Assembly (NCBI GenBank): GCA_951799405.1
Contig: OX637353.1
Span: 310,001-374,000 of the forward strand
Source: Agapetus fuscipes
Taxonomy: Eukaryota; Arthropoda; Insecta; Trichoptera; Glossosomatidae
Reading direction: 5' to 3'
Length of the DNA stretch: 64,000 nucleotides
Each line of letters begins with the position of its first letter. The stretch's first letter is position 1. Made by a program: the position numbers and the translations under genes. This document shows, in pieces, positions 10,477 to 23,022 of this stretch. The notes beneath the pieces were generated by a model. That model had not been told where the DNA came from and ran no database searches. It saw only the letters and a program-made list of their open reading frames with translations.

Positions 10477-11066
10477 TGTTATGTTTATATGAAAAGGTAT
10501 CTCCAGGATACTTACATGCGGCTAGCTCTCATCAGCATCACTCTCAGGGCGTGGGGTTCTTTCTTTGGTATTGCTTACTTATATCTTGGGAAGGTTGTAT
10601 AATTAAAAGATAAGTTTAACATGAACAAATAAGGGTTTATTTAATCTACTAATATGGGAAAAAAGGGGAATTTAGGGATTGGCACGACCTGCAGGTTGTC
10701 CCTAGAACACTCCCTATTCTGTTGCCTGGTGTTCCGAACGGAAGGCCTGGGCCAGCGCCCCAGGCTAGCGGCGGCTCACAAGGCGGACGCCTCCACACGT
10801 GGGAGCCCCTGGGTGGGCGCTCCTATGCCTCTGGTCCACAAGGCGGGTGCCTTGCTGGCAGGAAATCCAAGTAGATGGGGGGGGGAGGGAGCTCCATTGT
10901 AGTGCCCCCTCTTGCACCGCTTGGTGCTTGGTCGCTGACGTCTTAGTCGGTTGACATCTTGCCGGGAACTAACGAACGACGGCCTGATAAGTTCACACGG
11001 TGCAGTTCGGCCGCTTCCGTGACCGTTCGGCTCTGTTCGGCCCACAAACACACACTGCACACTTCG
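10477..11066 (-). repeat. Putative solo LTR (copy 1)
   Basis: About 590 bp, clearly more GC-rich than its surroundings, and homologous along its length to 42400-43165. Read on the minus strand it starts (C/T)GAAGTGTG...GCAGTG and ends ATAACA, so the family consensus starts TG and ends CA. It contains an AATAAA-type signal. No internal retrotransposon genes are seen, hence solo LTR. The small frames in it (10654-10902, 10776-11060) are not conserved in copy 2. No clear target duplication. Confidence 0.55.
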
Positions 11067-11224
11067 GGATTGTTTTTTTATATGTTATTTAAAATAACAT
11101 AACAGGCTTTTGAAGCTCTTCAAATACACAGACATAGAAGTATCACAGTTAATATCCAGATCCCTCATGTCTCTCCTTTACTTATGTCTCCACATACATC
11201 CTCGTAGTTTGTCTTGCATGATTA

Positions 11225-11495
11225 TTGTCTCACTGTTGTTGTTTAAAAAACAAAACCTTAAAAATAAATCTTTACAAAAAAAGTCAAAAATTTCTTATGC
11301 AAAAAATGTAGCAAACTAATAAACCAACATTACAAATCAGCATTGCAGATTAGCATTAAGATCGCGCTTACAAATGTTGAATGTATACTTACAAATTAAA
11401 ATTCAAACCTCGAATGAACATAAACCCTGCAACTTTTGTCGACCTTTCCTGGATCAAGGGTGACATTGGCAAAGTGAACCATTTTTACAGAAATG
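11225..11495 (-). repeat. Rearranged RTE LINE 3' UTR plus partial tail
   Basis: 11230-11355 matches the LINE 3' UTR at 28228-28335, ending exactly at the LINE stop region, and is then joined to an interior piece of the tail (GATCGCGCTTACAAATG...GTGAACCATTTTTACAG). The order does not match a simple truncation. Confidence 0.75.
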
Positions 11496-11717
11496 AACAA
11501 AAATTCTGTATTGCTTTATTGGTGAAGCAGATATTTTCAACTACTGAATTTTGCAGAATACAATGAAAAAATATTATTATTTTTAATATTTCCATTGCTT
11601 TACTTTTTCTTTCATATTAAAAAAAAGCAATGTTTACTTAAGTATAGGTACCTTTTTTTTAAATAAAAGAACAATTACTATCATAAAATAACTTACATAA
11701 TTAGTAATTTATGCAAT

Positions 11718-11925
11718 TACCGGTCCATAGTCTAGTGCTAATGCTTCGGACTCATTAATTGAAGGTCGTGAGTTTGAATCCCAGCAGCCTTTACCAATGA
11801 CCGGTCACCAAAAGTTAATTCTGTCTTACAGCAACTGAGCCTTGCTTGAGAATTGCCGCTTTCTATTGAGATGACCAAGCTTGTAAGAGGCTCTTACAGT
11901 GAGCCAAATAAATCGTCCCCTATAT
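11718..11925 (+). repeat. SINE-B, diverged, internally deleted
   Basis: Head ACCGGTCCATAGTCTAGTGC with box B AGTTTGAATCCCAG. The ~50 bp segment with GGAGCACAAAA...GGGTTGAAAAA is deleted, and the end is a B1 relative (CAGTGAGCCAAATAAATC). Confidence 0.75.
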
Positions 11926-12236
11926 TTCTTTATTAAAATTCGATAACGTCATCTTTATGAAGAAAAACGGTATCAATATCTAAATGTTTATTTAATTACG
12001 GCAGTAGTAAATTTAAAACATCAGTTTTATTTTAATATTTCACATGTAATTTGTCATTGTCAATTCAAGTAAAAAAATTTATCAAGGTAAAATAATTACC
12101 ACGAAAATTTCTGAAACACTGAAAAAGTAATGAAAATTTTTGAAACCTCCTAACTAAAATCAGTTATGCTTTTAATCATAGAAAAATAAAAATCAATTCA
12201 CCAAACACTTTGGATGGAATATCCCAGCTCCAATAT

Positions 12237-12470
12237 CTAATCTAATCTAATCTAAGCTGCAAAGATATATATCATTTAAGATTTATAATTTCGCGCTAAC
12301 ACATGCCGCATGTGGACCTACAATATAAAAACCCAATCTCAAATGATCATAAGCCTTGCAACTCTTGCCGTCCTTCCCTGAAACAGGGGTGACATTGGCA
12401 AAGTGAACCAATTTTTTTTTTAGTATGGGTGGTCAGCCGCATAACAACCTATAAGTCAAGGAACATACAT
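12237..12470 (-). repeat. RTE tail, full
   Basis: Starts (left) with three CTAAT units and ends near GTCAAGGAACATACATG. Confidence 0.85.
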
Positions 12471-13504
12471 GACAAATTACATTTTTTTTAAATCTAAAAT
12501 AAATAAATTAAAATAATAAAAAATAAATATTATTGAGCATTTCCATCTATTCGTCGAATTACCATAATAATTATAGTAAATGTTCATAGGGATATCAAGT
12601 TTCTTCAATTAACTCCCATAATAGCTGCTCTCATAGTTTGAGTGAGACGCGGGTCAAGCGATTCCCAATGCCTCCAACATCCTTTACAAGCATAGAGTTA
12701 TAAAGGTATAGAGATGAAGTCCAGGCCAAAATAATGTCCCCTTTTTTTGGACTGAAGCGCTGAACCTCGATCCGCGTGCAATTTGTAATGCTCGGTTTTG
12801 GTCTCATTATTTCTCCAGCGCTCGGATCGTGAACATCTCGTTAAAAGTGGTTTTCTGTGTGAAAGGGCGCAAAAATAGGTCCGAAAAAGTAAAATAAATG
12901 GATGAAATCACATTTCACATGTAAATTTATGTTTTTAATACGCTAATTAACGTTTTATTAATATTTTGTACGAATTATTGACAGGCGCGTGCTAGAAGAG
13001 TGCGTCTACTTTAAAGATAGTGTTCTACCGTGTGAAAGAAAGGGACAACAGCGCCCAGGGCTGTACTCGAAATAATCGAGCCTCTTGAAAAATATTTTCC
13101 ACTGACTACTAAAAAACAAAGTGGCACAAAAATGATAATTTTAGGAATTCTTCGACTAATAAATGGAATATATGTACAAAAAAAATGAGGCTTAATACGG
13201 TATACTCTTGCAAAAGTCGCTATGATATTTGACAGTTCCAATTATAACAACTCAAATTATACGAAACTTAGCGAGTTTTGAAATAGTACAATAAAATACA
13301 GAATAACATTTTTTTAAATCCAATGCAACGACAGCCATTGCAAAAAAAACTTTTTTTTAAACTAAGAGTTGTTTGCAAGTGGATTCCTCGATTATTTCAT
13401 CTAAATTAATGTGGTTACAATTTTAAACGAGTCGTATTATTTTTAAAATTAAAATAATAAAATCTTTAATTGATGAGGCATTCACTTTGTAACCTTTCTA
13501 TATT
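12471..13504. other. Unassigned DNA
   Basis: No gene or repeat recognised. The minus-strand frame 13011-13241 has no motif I know. Confidence 0.35.
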
Positions 13505-13587
13505 CTACAATCTAAGTTGCAAATATATATTTACATTAAAAACTCATATCAAATGCATACCCACAAACCAAAAAGTGCAGTTCACGC

Positions 13588-14875
13588 TAGGGCATGGATA
13601 CCGGTATACCGAAATACCGGTATACCGACTGTTATTTTCGGTATTTTGAAACCGGTATTTGAGGATAAAATACCGGTATTTCGGTTTTTCGTAAAAAAAT
13701 ATCAATTATTATTGCAAAGGTGTTTAAAAACTATGCAGAACGCTCGATTTATATGGTTCACAGTGTTGTTCATACTTCAGATGAGTTTTCATATGAGACG
13801 AATCACGATTATTAGAAAAAATCATCACAATATCAACTACGCAAAATTCTGCATGCTTAATAGTATCTAGTTGGTATTTAATGATATCGCTTTCAGTTGT
13901 TCGTCTAATGTTTTACTTCTACAATTAACTGCTACCGGCACGCGCGCACGCTCGAACACAACACAAGACGATACGTAAGTACGTAAGCGCTATATCATAC
14001 ATCTTTCTCTCTCTCTCTCATACATTGGATTAGTATTAAACCTCTCGCACGGTTCTTTTTGGGCATCCGGGCACTATGGTCTACGCTCCACCCCTCCCTC
14101 AATCTATGACCACAAATCAAAACAGATCCCAGGTTGGCCAGATCGGAGAGGAAGAAGAAGATAATATTCAAACATTGATTCGTATTGAAATGACATTGTA
14201 TGAAAATGGAGGTACTAGAGGCAGATTTTTGGACGTAGCTTACAAGTACCTCTTAAGCATTCCACCGACGAGCGTTGAGTCAGAAAGGGCATTTTCAGCT
14301 GTAAGTTACATTATGTAACAAAATAAGATCATCTCTCAACGACGCAAGTTTGGACGCGTTATGTTTTCTTCGCACGATTTTCCAACAAACGCGATCTGAC
14401 TGAAAAATAAACTTAAGTTAATTGCGCCTGCGCCTATATTTTGGTTTATTTAAGAAAATAAAACAATTTGATTTTGTTTTAACTTATGTACGCTATATAA
14501 GAAATTCTCGTTGCACGATTTCATATAATTAGAGAGTAAGACTGATTTTAATACCAATGTGATTGTGATGTTTGTGCCTTTAAAACAACTTAAATAATTC
14601 TTGGATCCAATAACGTATTTTATTTAATATTACCTTAACTATAATAACTCAATAAATGGTTTTTACTGAGTTGATCAATAGTTCGAGTGTTTTTGACAAA
14701 TAGCTTAGAAAACTGCTTTAATGACTTACTTATCGTTTTTGGCATCATTTAACCAGTAATTAGCAGTATTTAATAAAATACCGAAAAAATACCGAAATTT
14801 CGGTATACCGGTATTGGAAATTTCAATATCGGTATCAATACCGGTATGAAAATTATTCCGGTATTCCATGCCCTA
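13588..14875 (+). mobile_element. hAT transposon, 1288 bp, defective
   Basis: Terminal inverted repeats TAGGGCATGGATACCGGTAT and (reverse) TAGGGCATGGAATACCGG, flanked by the 8 bp duplication GTTCACGC/GTTCGCGC. The subterminal DNA holds repeated ATACCGGTAT palindromes. The only transposase left is the C-terminal piece at 14076-14401. It inserted into an RTE tail, so it is younger than that tail. Confidence 0.9.
14076..14401 (+). pseudogene. hAT transposase C-terminal dimerisation region
   Basis: The frame from 14076 reads through an acidic EEEEDN stretch to YKYLLSIPPTSVESERAFSA, the hallmark hATC block (LSIPPTSVESERxFS) by which hAT transposases dimerise. After AVSYIM it hits a stop, but a shift of frame near 14315 continues as KIRSSLNDASLDALCFLRT, the normal ending, stopping near 14401. 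So one frameshift breaks the domain, and the catalytic part upstream has been deleted. Non-functional. Confidence 0.85.
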
Positions 14876-15002
14876 GTTCGCGCTTACAAATGCTGAATGC
14901 TTATAAATAAAATCCTAGCCTTAAATGAAACAGGGGTGACATTGGCAAAGTGAACCATTTTTTACAGTATGGGTGGTCAGCCTCATACCCTATAAGTCAC
15001 GG

Positions 15003-15960
15003 AAATTTGTTTTTTTAGTATTAAAATTAAATCATGTTTTCGAAATTGGTTGTACATTAATAAATTTGACTCGTCCTGTAACCATATACAACTTATATTT
15101 TGATTTTTCATAATTAAATATTAAAATCTTTTTTGTTTTATTATGTATTCTTACCCTGAATCGGCTCTGGTAACCATTTTTTGCAAGAGCCATGTTTTAC
15201 CGTTATTCTCGTAAAAGGTCTGTACATACATGTATGGTTTTTAAGTGATTTAATATTATTGTTCACACCCATAACAAGAAAAAATCATGTTATGTATGGT
15301 GCTTTACATTATCACAAAAATAATATTTCGTAGCATCCATTGGTTTCATCCTGTGGGCAGAGCGAGACAAAAGTATATTTACCTCGCTCGTAATGTTTAA
15401 ACGAGCTATTAGATGAACAATAAAGCTTTAAACACAAGAGTGCACGGCTGAAGATGCAAAAAAAAAAAAAATTGTGCACTACAAGTTTATACCTATTTGT
15501 GATAAATCTTGTACTTTCGTTAATTTACTCTCGTTGAGTTGGGTCCATATTTGTATGTTCCTTTTGTAGGAGACACGCGGTCTATTTATTAGTAAGTCAA
15601 TGTTTACAAGCCATCAAACCTAATGTCTCTCTCGTTCGTTTCCACAAAAATGAACAAGAACATTCGCATATTATGCCCAAATCTAAAAGGTATTTAGAGG
15701 CTGGTATTTATTTCTAGAATAGTAGATATTTTTCATTGTGAAGAATTAGTCCCTTGAAGCTTAGTTACTTTCATTACAATTTTGACAAGGTTCATATCTC
15801 TAGCCGAGCACAAATATGAATATTTGATTTTTTTAAATTATGTTTGAAGATATTCGTAAGGCTTTATTAAAAACCTGTTATCTCGGATCACTCAGTCATA
15901 CAACTGAGTATCGCTTGATGCAACGCTCGCTGTTTTGTAGCAAAAAAAAACATAATTTGT
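15003..15960. other. Unassigned AT-rich DNA
   Basis: No gene or repeat recognised; contains a 13-A run near 15460. Confidence 0.35.
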
Positions 15961-16330
15961 TAGATTTTGTAGGGTTTGTGTATTCACACAGTGAAAATTC
16001 ATTTTTTTTAAATAAAGCTATTTTTTGTTTAACGTAGTTTTTTGACGCCCGGATGTTTGAATTAATTTATTGTAATTATTATATATTATTTTATGTTTTC
16101 TTTCTTTTAATTTTTGACTGTTGTATTTAATTTTAATTAAGTTCATATTTATTGTACCTATACCTACCTATTTATTTGAATTTATATAATTTTGATCTAT
16201 GGTTTGTTCTTAATAATTTTAATTTTTTATACATCACTCTTGATAATGGCCTGAATATTGAAGGTCGAAAGTACTCGAGATATTAAATATTATTGTGAAA
16301 ATAAACTACGTTAAACAAAAAATAATTTGT
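15961..16330 (+). repeat. Penelope-type terminal repeat (family 2, copy 1)
   Basis: Homologous to 26375-26665. Begins near GGTTTGTGTATTCACACAGT (a GTGAAAATTCATTTT block follows). It holds short inverted arms TTTTGTTTAACGTAG and CTACGTTAAACAAAA, and CCTGAATATTGAAGGTCGAA, a degenerate hammerhead-like core. No protein coding. Confidence 0.55.
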
Positions 16331-18369
16331 TAGTTTAGTCGGTGTCTCAATTGGTTCAAAGCGTTTACTTATTGAGCAGAAATCGCAACTCAAGGGCTTT
16401 TTTCAATGTGATTTAAGCAAAACAAGCTATTTTCAATCAGTGGTCCAAGAAAATAACTTGCTACTATGTAGACTACAAACAGTTTGAGGTGAATAAATAC
16501 GTGACAGTGACTCTGAAAATACTCTATTTACTATTAGTGGTAAAGCGGTATTGTTAGCATTGCAGTTACGATGTTATTTTCAAAGTAAAGTGTAGGTAAA
16601 ACCATTTTAACATTAGTATTCACGTACGTCAAGTAAATACTATATTTATATACAATATGAAAAATATTAGGGAAGGCATTACTGGGATATTTTTTACCAT
16701 AATCACATCCGCTGTGTGAAAGCGTTGTCAAAGTTTAGAGGTTAGAGGAAGCTTGCCAAATTCCACACACCACATACAACGGCGAAAATACATCCGCGTT
16801 ATTATTGTCTGCTTTCATCGAGAAATAGGAAAACTATCTACATATTTGAGTTATATATGATTTTCAATTGTATGATATCTTTACTAATTATTTTCATAAA
16901 AAAAGAAAGACCTTGGAATAAAATAAATGTAAAATTTCCCTTCTTTCTTGATAAATTATTTTCAGATTTCAGCTGCTGCATTATCATATTGAAACACAAA
17001 AATAAATTAACATGTTGCACGAAAAAAGCCAACATTTTGTTTTCCCCATTCACAAATGTGCAGTTTGCAGGTTACCTTTCAGGTTATCTTTTCAAGTGCG
17101 CACAATGTATATTTTACCACGCAGAACTCCACTAAATGTGTAGGTACCTCTGGATTGTATGTTTAGCAATAGAAATCCATTTCAGATTACGGCTCAATTT
17201 TATTTCACTGCAAAGAATCTCATTACGTTTAGTTCGTCTGCCGTGTTGGCATCGGCTGCACTGAGAAGGTTCCCGCACTAAGTGATGTATCCCGCTCTAC
17301 ATACATCTCTAGGACTACTCGTCGGTACAGTCAGATACGACGGCGTTACATCGTAAGCTTACGAGTATGGCGGAGAAAAGGTCAAGCATCCGAACGCAAC
17401 CAATACAAAACATAAATAAAGTGAATAAATACTAGACATACCTCTAGTTGTTTATACTCGAATTACCTTTTTACCTTTAAAAATACTTATTTTTACTACT
17501 AGACAAAAGCCGTGTATCTAATTGTTCCTGACTGCTATTTTTAATCATCAATTCACCCTTGCTCACCGAGTCACCGTAAAACGAGGTGTCTACTAAGGAC
17601 GTTGGTTTTGATCCAACAACACGTCCCATTATAATTTTGAACATGTCATTCTACTCGAATTCTAGTTTAAATGCAATCATAGCAAATACTATTATTTTGA
17701 AAAGTAAGTATTAAAAAAAATTTTTTTTTTCCTTTCAGTCCAGCAAATGTTTTCATCAAGTAATTTTTGCGGTACAAGGAAGCGTGTGTGAAGTATTATG
17801 TTGTACCTACATCTATGTATGGGAGAGCTTTTGACCGCGAGAACCTTTTTATGTAGTTTGAGCCCATCACACCCGCGGGGAACATACGCGCTACCCACTT
17901 TCTCCCATTGTGAAATTTCAACAATAAAAGCCCACAGCTGAAAGGGAGGGAATTTTAATAAAACACTTCAGTATTACCTGGGCTCGAATAAACAAGGGGA
18001 ATAAACTTATTCAGTCAAAGAATTTACATCATTGAACTTAGGTGTAATTTTTATTTAATTTTGTTCAAAAATACGTTGTCTCTTTGCGCTTGCCTATTAC
18101 GCGTTTAGGACACAGAACAGATGTGTCGATTTCATGGCAGGCGGCGTTGTCAATTATCTGTCGAATCTTTTAAAATTATTCAATACATGGAATGTAGAAC
18201 ACGGATCCTCTTCAAGGTTATTTAAATACCAGGTGATCTTTTCGGAAGATGTCTTTTAGATAAAAAAAAAAAAGTTTGAGTATAATATCCATCATGTAAA
18301 TAAAATTAATGTAAAAATGAAATAAAACTTTGTTAAAATAGTTTGATTAACTGAAAGTATTTCACTGTT
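16331..18369. other. Unassigned DNA, about 2 kb
   Basis: The longest stretch without a recognised element in the left half. Small frames only (for example 16857-17135, 17692-17898) and no family motif. May contain unique host sequence. Confidence 0.35.
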
Positions 18370-18480
18370 TTATTTGGTGAGCTCTTTTTTCGTGCCTCAA
18401 ACCTTGAAAAACCTATGCGAGCTTGGTCGTTGCCATAGCAAGAGCCAATTCTCATGTGCTCAAGGATCCGCTCAGCCCAT
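18370..18480 (-). repeat. SINE-B (B1 end), old remnant
   Basis: ATTTGGTGAGCTCTTTTTT, then TGCGAGCTTGGTCGTTGCC and CAATTCTCATG line up with the reversed B1 end, with many changes. Confidence 0.55.
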
Positions 18481-18829
18481 GAACTTCCAATTGCGAGTCC
18501 TAAGCGTTAACCACAACACAAAAAAAACAGCCAATAGTTGTATTTACTGGATGCTCTGAAAGTCAGAAAGCAAACAGCAGATCTGAAACTTAATTGACCC
18601 ATGAAGAAGATGGATTGAAATTTATATGAGTTCATAATTCTTAAAAATATTTTTATTTCCCTTTTCCAATTACGTTATTTTTTCATTACAATCACACTGA
18701 AATTCCAAAACACCTGAGGCACATTTTTCACAAAACCTCTAGAGATAAAGTTACAAAATGTTGCAGACAATGCCGCTGCAAAGGCAGAACCCACCAGACG
18801 CGAAACTTGTTGAATTGCATCCCGAAGTT

Positions 18830-19075
18830 GAATGACGTCACGTCTGCCGGCAAATCTTCCCATGTCTGGTTGTATTGTAGAAGGAAATGTGAGACAAGCG
18901 GGCGCGGCACAAAGGCGCGTGTGCAGTGTGCCGCCCGCAACACATATCTCTACACACACTCGTGTTTAGAGGACGCTCCTTCCCCGGCACTCCACGTCGC
19001 GAAGTTTCCCTCCTACCAGCTGCTCAAGTAGTGAGACCCACGCATTTATAAAAGTGCGACATGTATTACAGCCTG
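18830..19075 (+). promoter_or_regulatory. Possible promoter: CRE site, GC-rich stretch, TATA-like box
   Basis: A perfect palindromic CRE (TGACGTCA, 18833-18840) is followed by a stretch much richer in GC than the region, and by TTTATAAAAG at about 19046-19055. This order resembles a pol II promoter reading right. No coding exon is identified downstream; an RTE tail starts about 50 bp later. Weak, based on motifs only. Confidence 0.25.
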
Positions 19076-19107
19076 TCCAAAATAAAACAGCCTTATAGAC
19101 AACGCAT

Positions 19108-19352
19108 CTATAATCTAAGTTGCAAAGATAGATTATAAACATTTAAGATTAATATGAAATGCATGGTCACAAGCAGAACACGCTAAATTCGTTCTAACAC
19201 ATGCTGCTTTTGGACTTAATAATGTCACAAATCTAAAATAAACTTAAGCCAAGTTTTGCCGACCTTCCCTGAAACAGAGGTGACATTGGCCAAGTGAACC
19301 ATTTTTTACAATATAGGCGGTCAGCCTCATATCAACTTACAAGTAAAAGAAC
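19108..19352 (-). repeat. RTE tail, full, moderately diverged
   Basis: From CTATAATCTAAGTTGC to AACTTACAAGTAAAAGAACT, with many point differences from consensus. Confidence 0.8.
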
Positions 19353-21257
19353 TCTGTAAATCAATTAACGTCACGTCATAGGGTGCATCATATGCGAATT
19401 TATGATTAAATACTAATATGATTTTCTTGCATAAATTTACTTACCTCCAACTAAAAGCATTGATTAACTTAAATATTTTTGTCATCAGTCAAAGTAATAC
19501 TATCATTTTATTTTAATCATTTTTTTCTTCTTTACGTAGGTATCGATATTCTTTGAGAAATTGCTTTTGCACTTGTTAAGTGAAAACACATGTTTAAAAG
19601 TGGTAGGATGTGATAAAAACAAAAGTATTTCAGGAATTATGTTTTACAAAATAAATAAAAAACCTTTAAGCCGGATACTTTTCTATTTGATCCTCACAAA
19701 GCCTAAGCATTACTTTTATTAGTTCAATGAAATACATAATAATCCCCCAGCGCTCTGGATTCTTCTATTTTTGTCACGCTTTAACAGAGAAAATCGAATT
19801 AAAAGAAATCTCTACAGCGGCTCCACCATTGAAATGTTCTTTCTAGAACATGAACGGGATGCAACCATGATAGGTTATAAATGAGACAGAAAGCAATGGC
19901 GGAAAATCACCTGTTTAGGTGTAGTCAGGTTTGCCTGGTGGCCTTTGTGAGTTCTACAGAATCAGAAACTCAATCAAAGAATTAGACAGGAAGCATGCCA
20001 ATATATGAATGAGTTCGCGTATAGAATTTTTAACTGTGTTTTAATGAAAAAAACATCCAAATAGATAATACTCATAAAGTCTTGATCGTTATCTAGACTA
20101 GGTATGATAGCAAAACCAAAACAGACGGTAGAATTTTTGCCATCTGTAGGATTAGAAATCAAGCTTTCCACTTAGAATACAGAATTATACGATCGATTTT
20201 TCAAAAATTTAATTCAAAATAATTATTTGATTTTTAAAAATTCACATTAATAAAAATATTAAAGCATTTAATCAATCAAAATAAATGTTTGACTTGTGGA
20301 AGTATTTTTCGTGATAATAATGAAAAAGTACTGAAGTAATTCTTGCTTCGCTCACTTATTCATCACAAAGGCAATTCGTCGACTGTCAAATTTTTTTATT
20401 AAAGAAATGAAATAATTCATGTGTTTGGAGAGAGAAGAAAAAAATATCGAAGCAAAATGCCAGCTCAAAAAAGAATAATGGCGCTAAATTTTTGTTTATT
20501 TTTTGTAATGGAATTTTTTTAACAAGTTTATCACAAGTAAACAGCTTGGAATAATACATATTTTACTTAAAATGAACTAAAGCAATAAACTTCTGATTCA
20601 TTGTTCGATCAAAGGTTGTGTTATGTGATCTGAGAAAAGTTTGTTACTATAGGAATAAGTAGAGGAGACGTTGCAGTAGTTCCTGCCACCCCTAGTGAAA
20701 CGGTGACAGTTACAGTTACAGGAATTATTGTCGATTATTTTCATTTTATCGAAACCGCCGCCTATAACAATCATCTATGAGTACATAATTTCCGGTATAA
20801 AGACACCTCGAATGCCACTTTTTCTAACGTTCATTAAGTGCTGATGAACGTGGTCTTTGTTCAAACAACAAAAAACGTGTGCAAGACTCAAAAAATATTA
20901 TAACCTACCCACTTACCTCCACTCTCTATTTGCTCCTCCGTTATGAATTTTTCCCCTTTTTATTCCCCCGATATCGGCATGAATAATTCAAAGCTTTTGC
21001 TTTTAATATCATCAATATTTTTTTTCTTTCAGAATCAAAGAGCAGACTTTGACGACTTTGATTATGGATTTCGTACATTTTTTATTGGGAAATTTTTGCT
21101 CTTTAAAAAAATATTTGCACAAATTCATGAAACATGTACTTACGGACATACAAGGACATAAATAAAAATATGAGAACAGAATTGGTTTGACAACTATTCC
21201 GAAAGAAGTATTCAAGATAAAGTGTCCAATGTCCATAGTGGAAGGAATTTTAAATTA
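19353..21257. other. Unassigned DNA, about 1.9 kb
   Basis: No gene recognised. At about 20675-20725 the string CCTGCCACCCCTAGTGAAAC with following GTGACAGTTACAGTTACAG matches a short motif also seen at 37662, 46090 and 46355. Confidence 0.35.
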
Positions 21258-21338
21258 AAAAAACCCTGCAACTCTTACCGGCTTTACCTGAAACAAGTGT
21301 GAGATTGGCAACGTAAACCATTTTCCAGTATGGCGGTG
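21258..21338 (-). repeat. RTE tail fragment
   Basis: Covers AACCCTGCAACTCTTACCGG through the CAGTATGG end only. Confidence 0.6.
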
Positions 21339-21959
21339 TTTTAATTACGTTATAAAAAGTGCTGTTATTCAAAAATAATCATTAACACATTTTTAATGCA
21401 GCCACTTCTTCATAAGTTATGTATTCATAACATTTAAATATCGTCGGCTTATCGGTAGGAAGCTTTGTTTCTTATTCAAAATATATACCTCCCAACAAAA
21501 AGCAGGTCTCTAGATTCCGTGCACCACTCCCAGTTGGGCTGGACGTCTTCTTTTACAAGGGAAGGACGTGGTTCCTCTAGAGAGTGTGAGTTCTCCATAC
21601 CAAGCAACCATTTGGTAATGAATTCCAGTGAATTGCTTCCGTAGATACACGCCGCATAGCTTTTGGCGGGAACACTGCGATGGTGTTGGTTTCATGTTGT
21701 AAAGAGCCAACACTATATTGAAAACGTCACAATATCATGCCGGGTACTCAACGATAATTCTGAGAATAAGCAGTATGCGTTTTTGTTTTGTTTTATCCAA
21801 TGTAACAGTTCCATTAAAAAAAGTAATCTATTTCAGTTTTACGAGTAGGTATATTTAAAGAATTTTCCGTACAAAATAGATGATCCGTGGATCAGCTATA
21901 GATCAAATGTTTAGTGAATAGCACTGTTTATATTCATGCCTATATTACTTATTTTCAAA

Positions 21960-22085
21960 GTAAAATTGGGCAGAAGGGGAACAGTGGCGTATCGGAAGAC
22001 AACAGGAGCTGAAGGCGAATGTGACAGGAGGCCAAGGCTCAATACGGACTGTAGTGCCATCGGAAAAAGAAGAAGAAGGATGTGG
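21960..22085 (+). repeat. Possible LINE 3' end with GAA-rich terminus
   Basis: The end TGTAGTGCCATCGGAAAAAG followed by AAGAAGAAGG resembles 3' ends of some insect LINEs. No second copy in the window and no coding motif, so tentative. Confidence 0.25.
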
Positions 22086-22377
22086 CCTGTCATGCTCTTA
22101 TTAATATTAAATTGAAAACAGAATTGAAAACATAAATAAATTTAAAAATAAAAATAAAACTGTTCGTGAACGAGATACTCGATGTGAAGTTCAATAATAA
22201 TTCTAATTGGGCATCAACAAAAAATGTTCATCGCAAGTGTCCATTTCACTCATTTAATTAGTGTATGATTCTATTAGGTTGCACAATCTACCTACTAGTG
22301 TAATTATTAATTAAGTGTGTGTGTATGTACCTATGTTTTACGGATTTTAATAAGAAAAACACCATTTATTTTTGCGA

Positions 22378-22428
22378 GAAAATGAACATAAGCCCTTTAA
22401 CTTTTTCCGGCCTTTCGCAAACAACGTA
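22378..22428 (-). repeat. RTE tail fragment, very short
   Basis: AAATGAACATAAGCCCTTTA plus ACTTTTTCCGGCCTTTCGC only. Confidence 0.5.
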
Positions 22429-22865
22429 TTAAAAATATTAACTTATTATGATAATAATGAAATGTCAATTTTTAGGAGCGTTTTTTACGGATATAAAAAG
22501 AGATAGCGCAAATAAGCCCAAATAATTATTACCAAAAAAGATAGATGAAGGAATTATTTTTTCCCTCATCAAAATATTTGCTCTCATTATTTAATCAAGA
22601 GACAGTTTTGTGGAATGCTTCCAAATTTCTTATTTATTTATTTTATCTGGAAAAAGTATCATAAGGCTAACGGGAGATAAATAAATTATATTTGGGAATC
22701 TTATCTTTTAAGATTTTTTCTGTTGGTATTTGTTTTTGTTGTAATATATTTGTGCAATGTCATGAAAGCTTTCCAATAAAAGTAAATTAAAACACAAATA
22801 CCGTAACAGTATCTTGAATCCGAAAAACAAAAATCTTGTGTCCTAAATTATCTATTGTACAATAA

Positions 22866-23022
22866 ACAGTGCAACTTCGTGCCGCGTTCTCCCCAAAGGG
22901 TTCGTATGTGGTGAGTGGAACCCTGGTATTTTTACAGTTTAGGGGGCCAGCTTTACGCCAACCACTTCAGTTGAAGTGGAGGTTTCACAGGTCCTGAGGA
23001 AGCTGGTACTGTCGGTATTTAA
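22866..23022 (-). repeat. SINE-A body, truncated
   Basis: From CAACTTCGTGCCGCG to GAAGCTGGTACTGTCGG; both the 3' tip and the tRNA-like head are lost. Confidence 0.75.

Larger units (their letters stand above)
13505..15002 (-). repeat. RTE tail split by a hAT element
   Basis: Left part 13505-13587 and right part 14876-15002 join into one reverse tail copy once the hAT and one copy of its 8 bp target duplication are removed. The right part carries a further deletion (CTTAAATGAAACAGGGG). Confidence 0.85.

Noticed and set aside
10776..11060. 94-codon GC-rich frame on the minus strand
   Set aside because: Part of the LTR-like repeat; the second copy at 42400 does not keep the frame.
13588..14875. 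ATACCGGTAT-rich ends as a regulatory palindrome cluster
   Set aside because: They are subterminal repeats of a hAT with matching ends and an 8 bp duplication.
21510..21713. Minus-strand frame ending RGTTSFPCKRRRPAQLG
   Set aside because: Looks slightly protein-like but no family recognised and no second copy; not enough to call.
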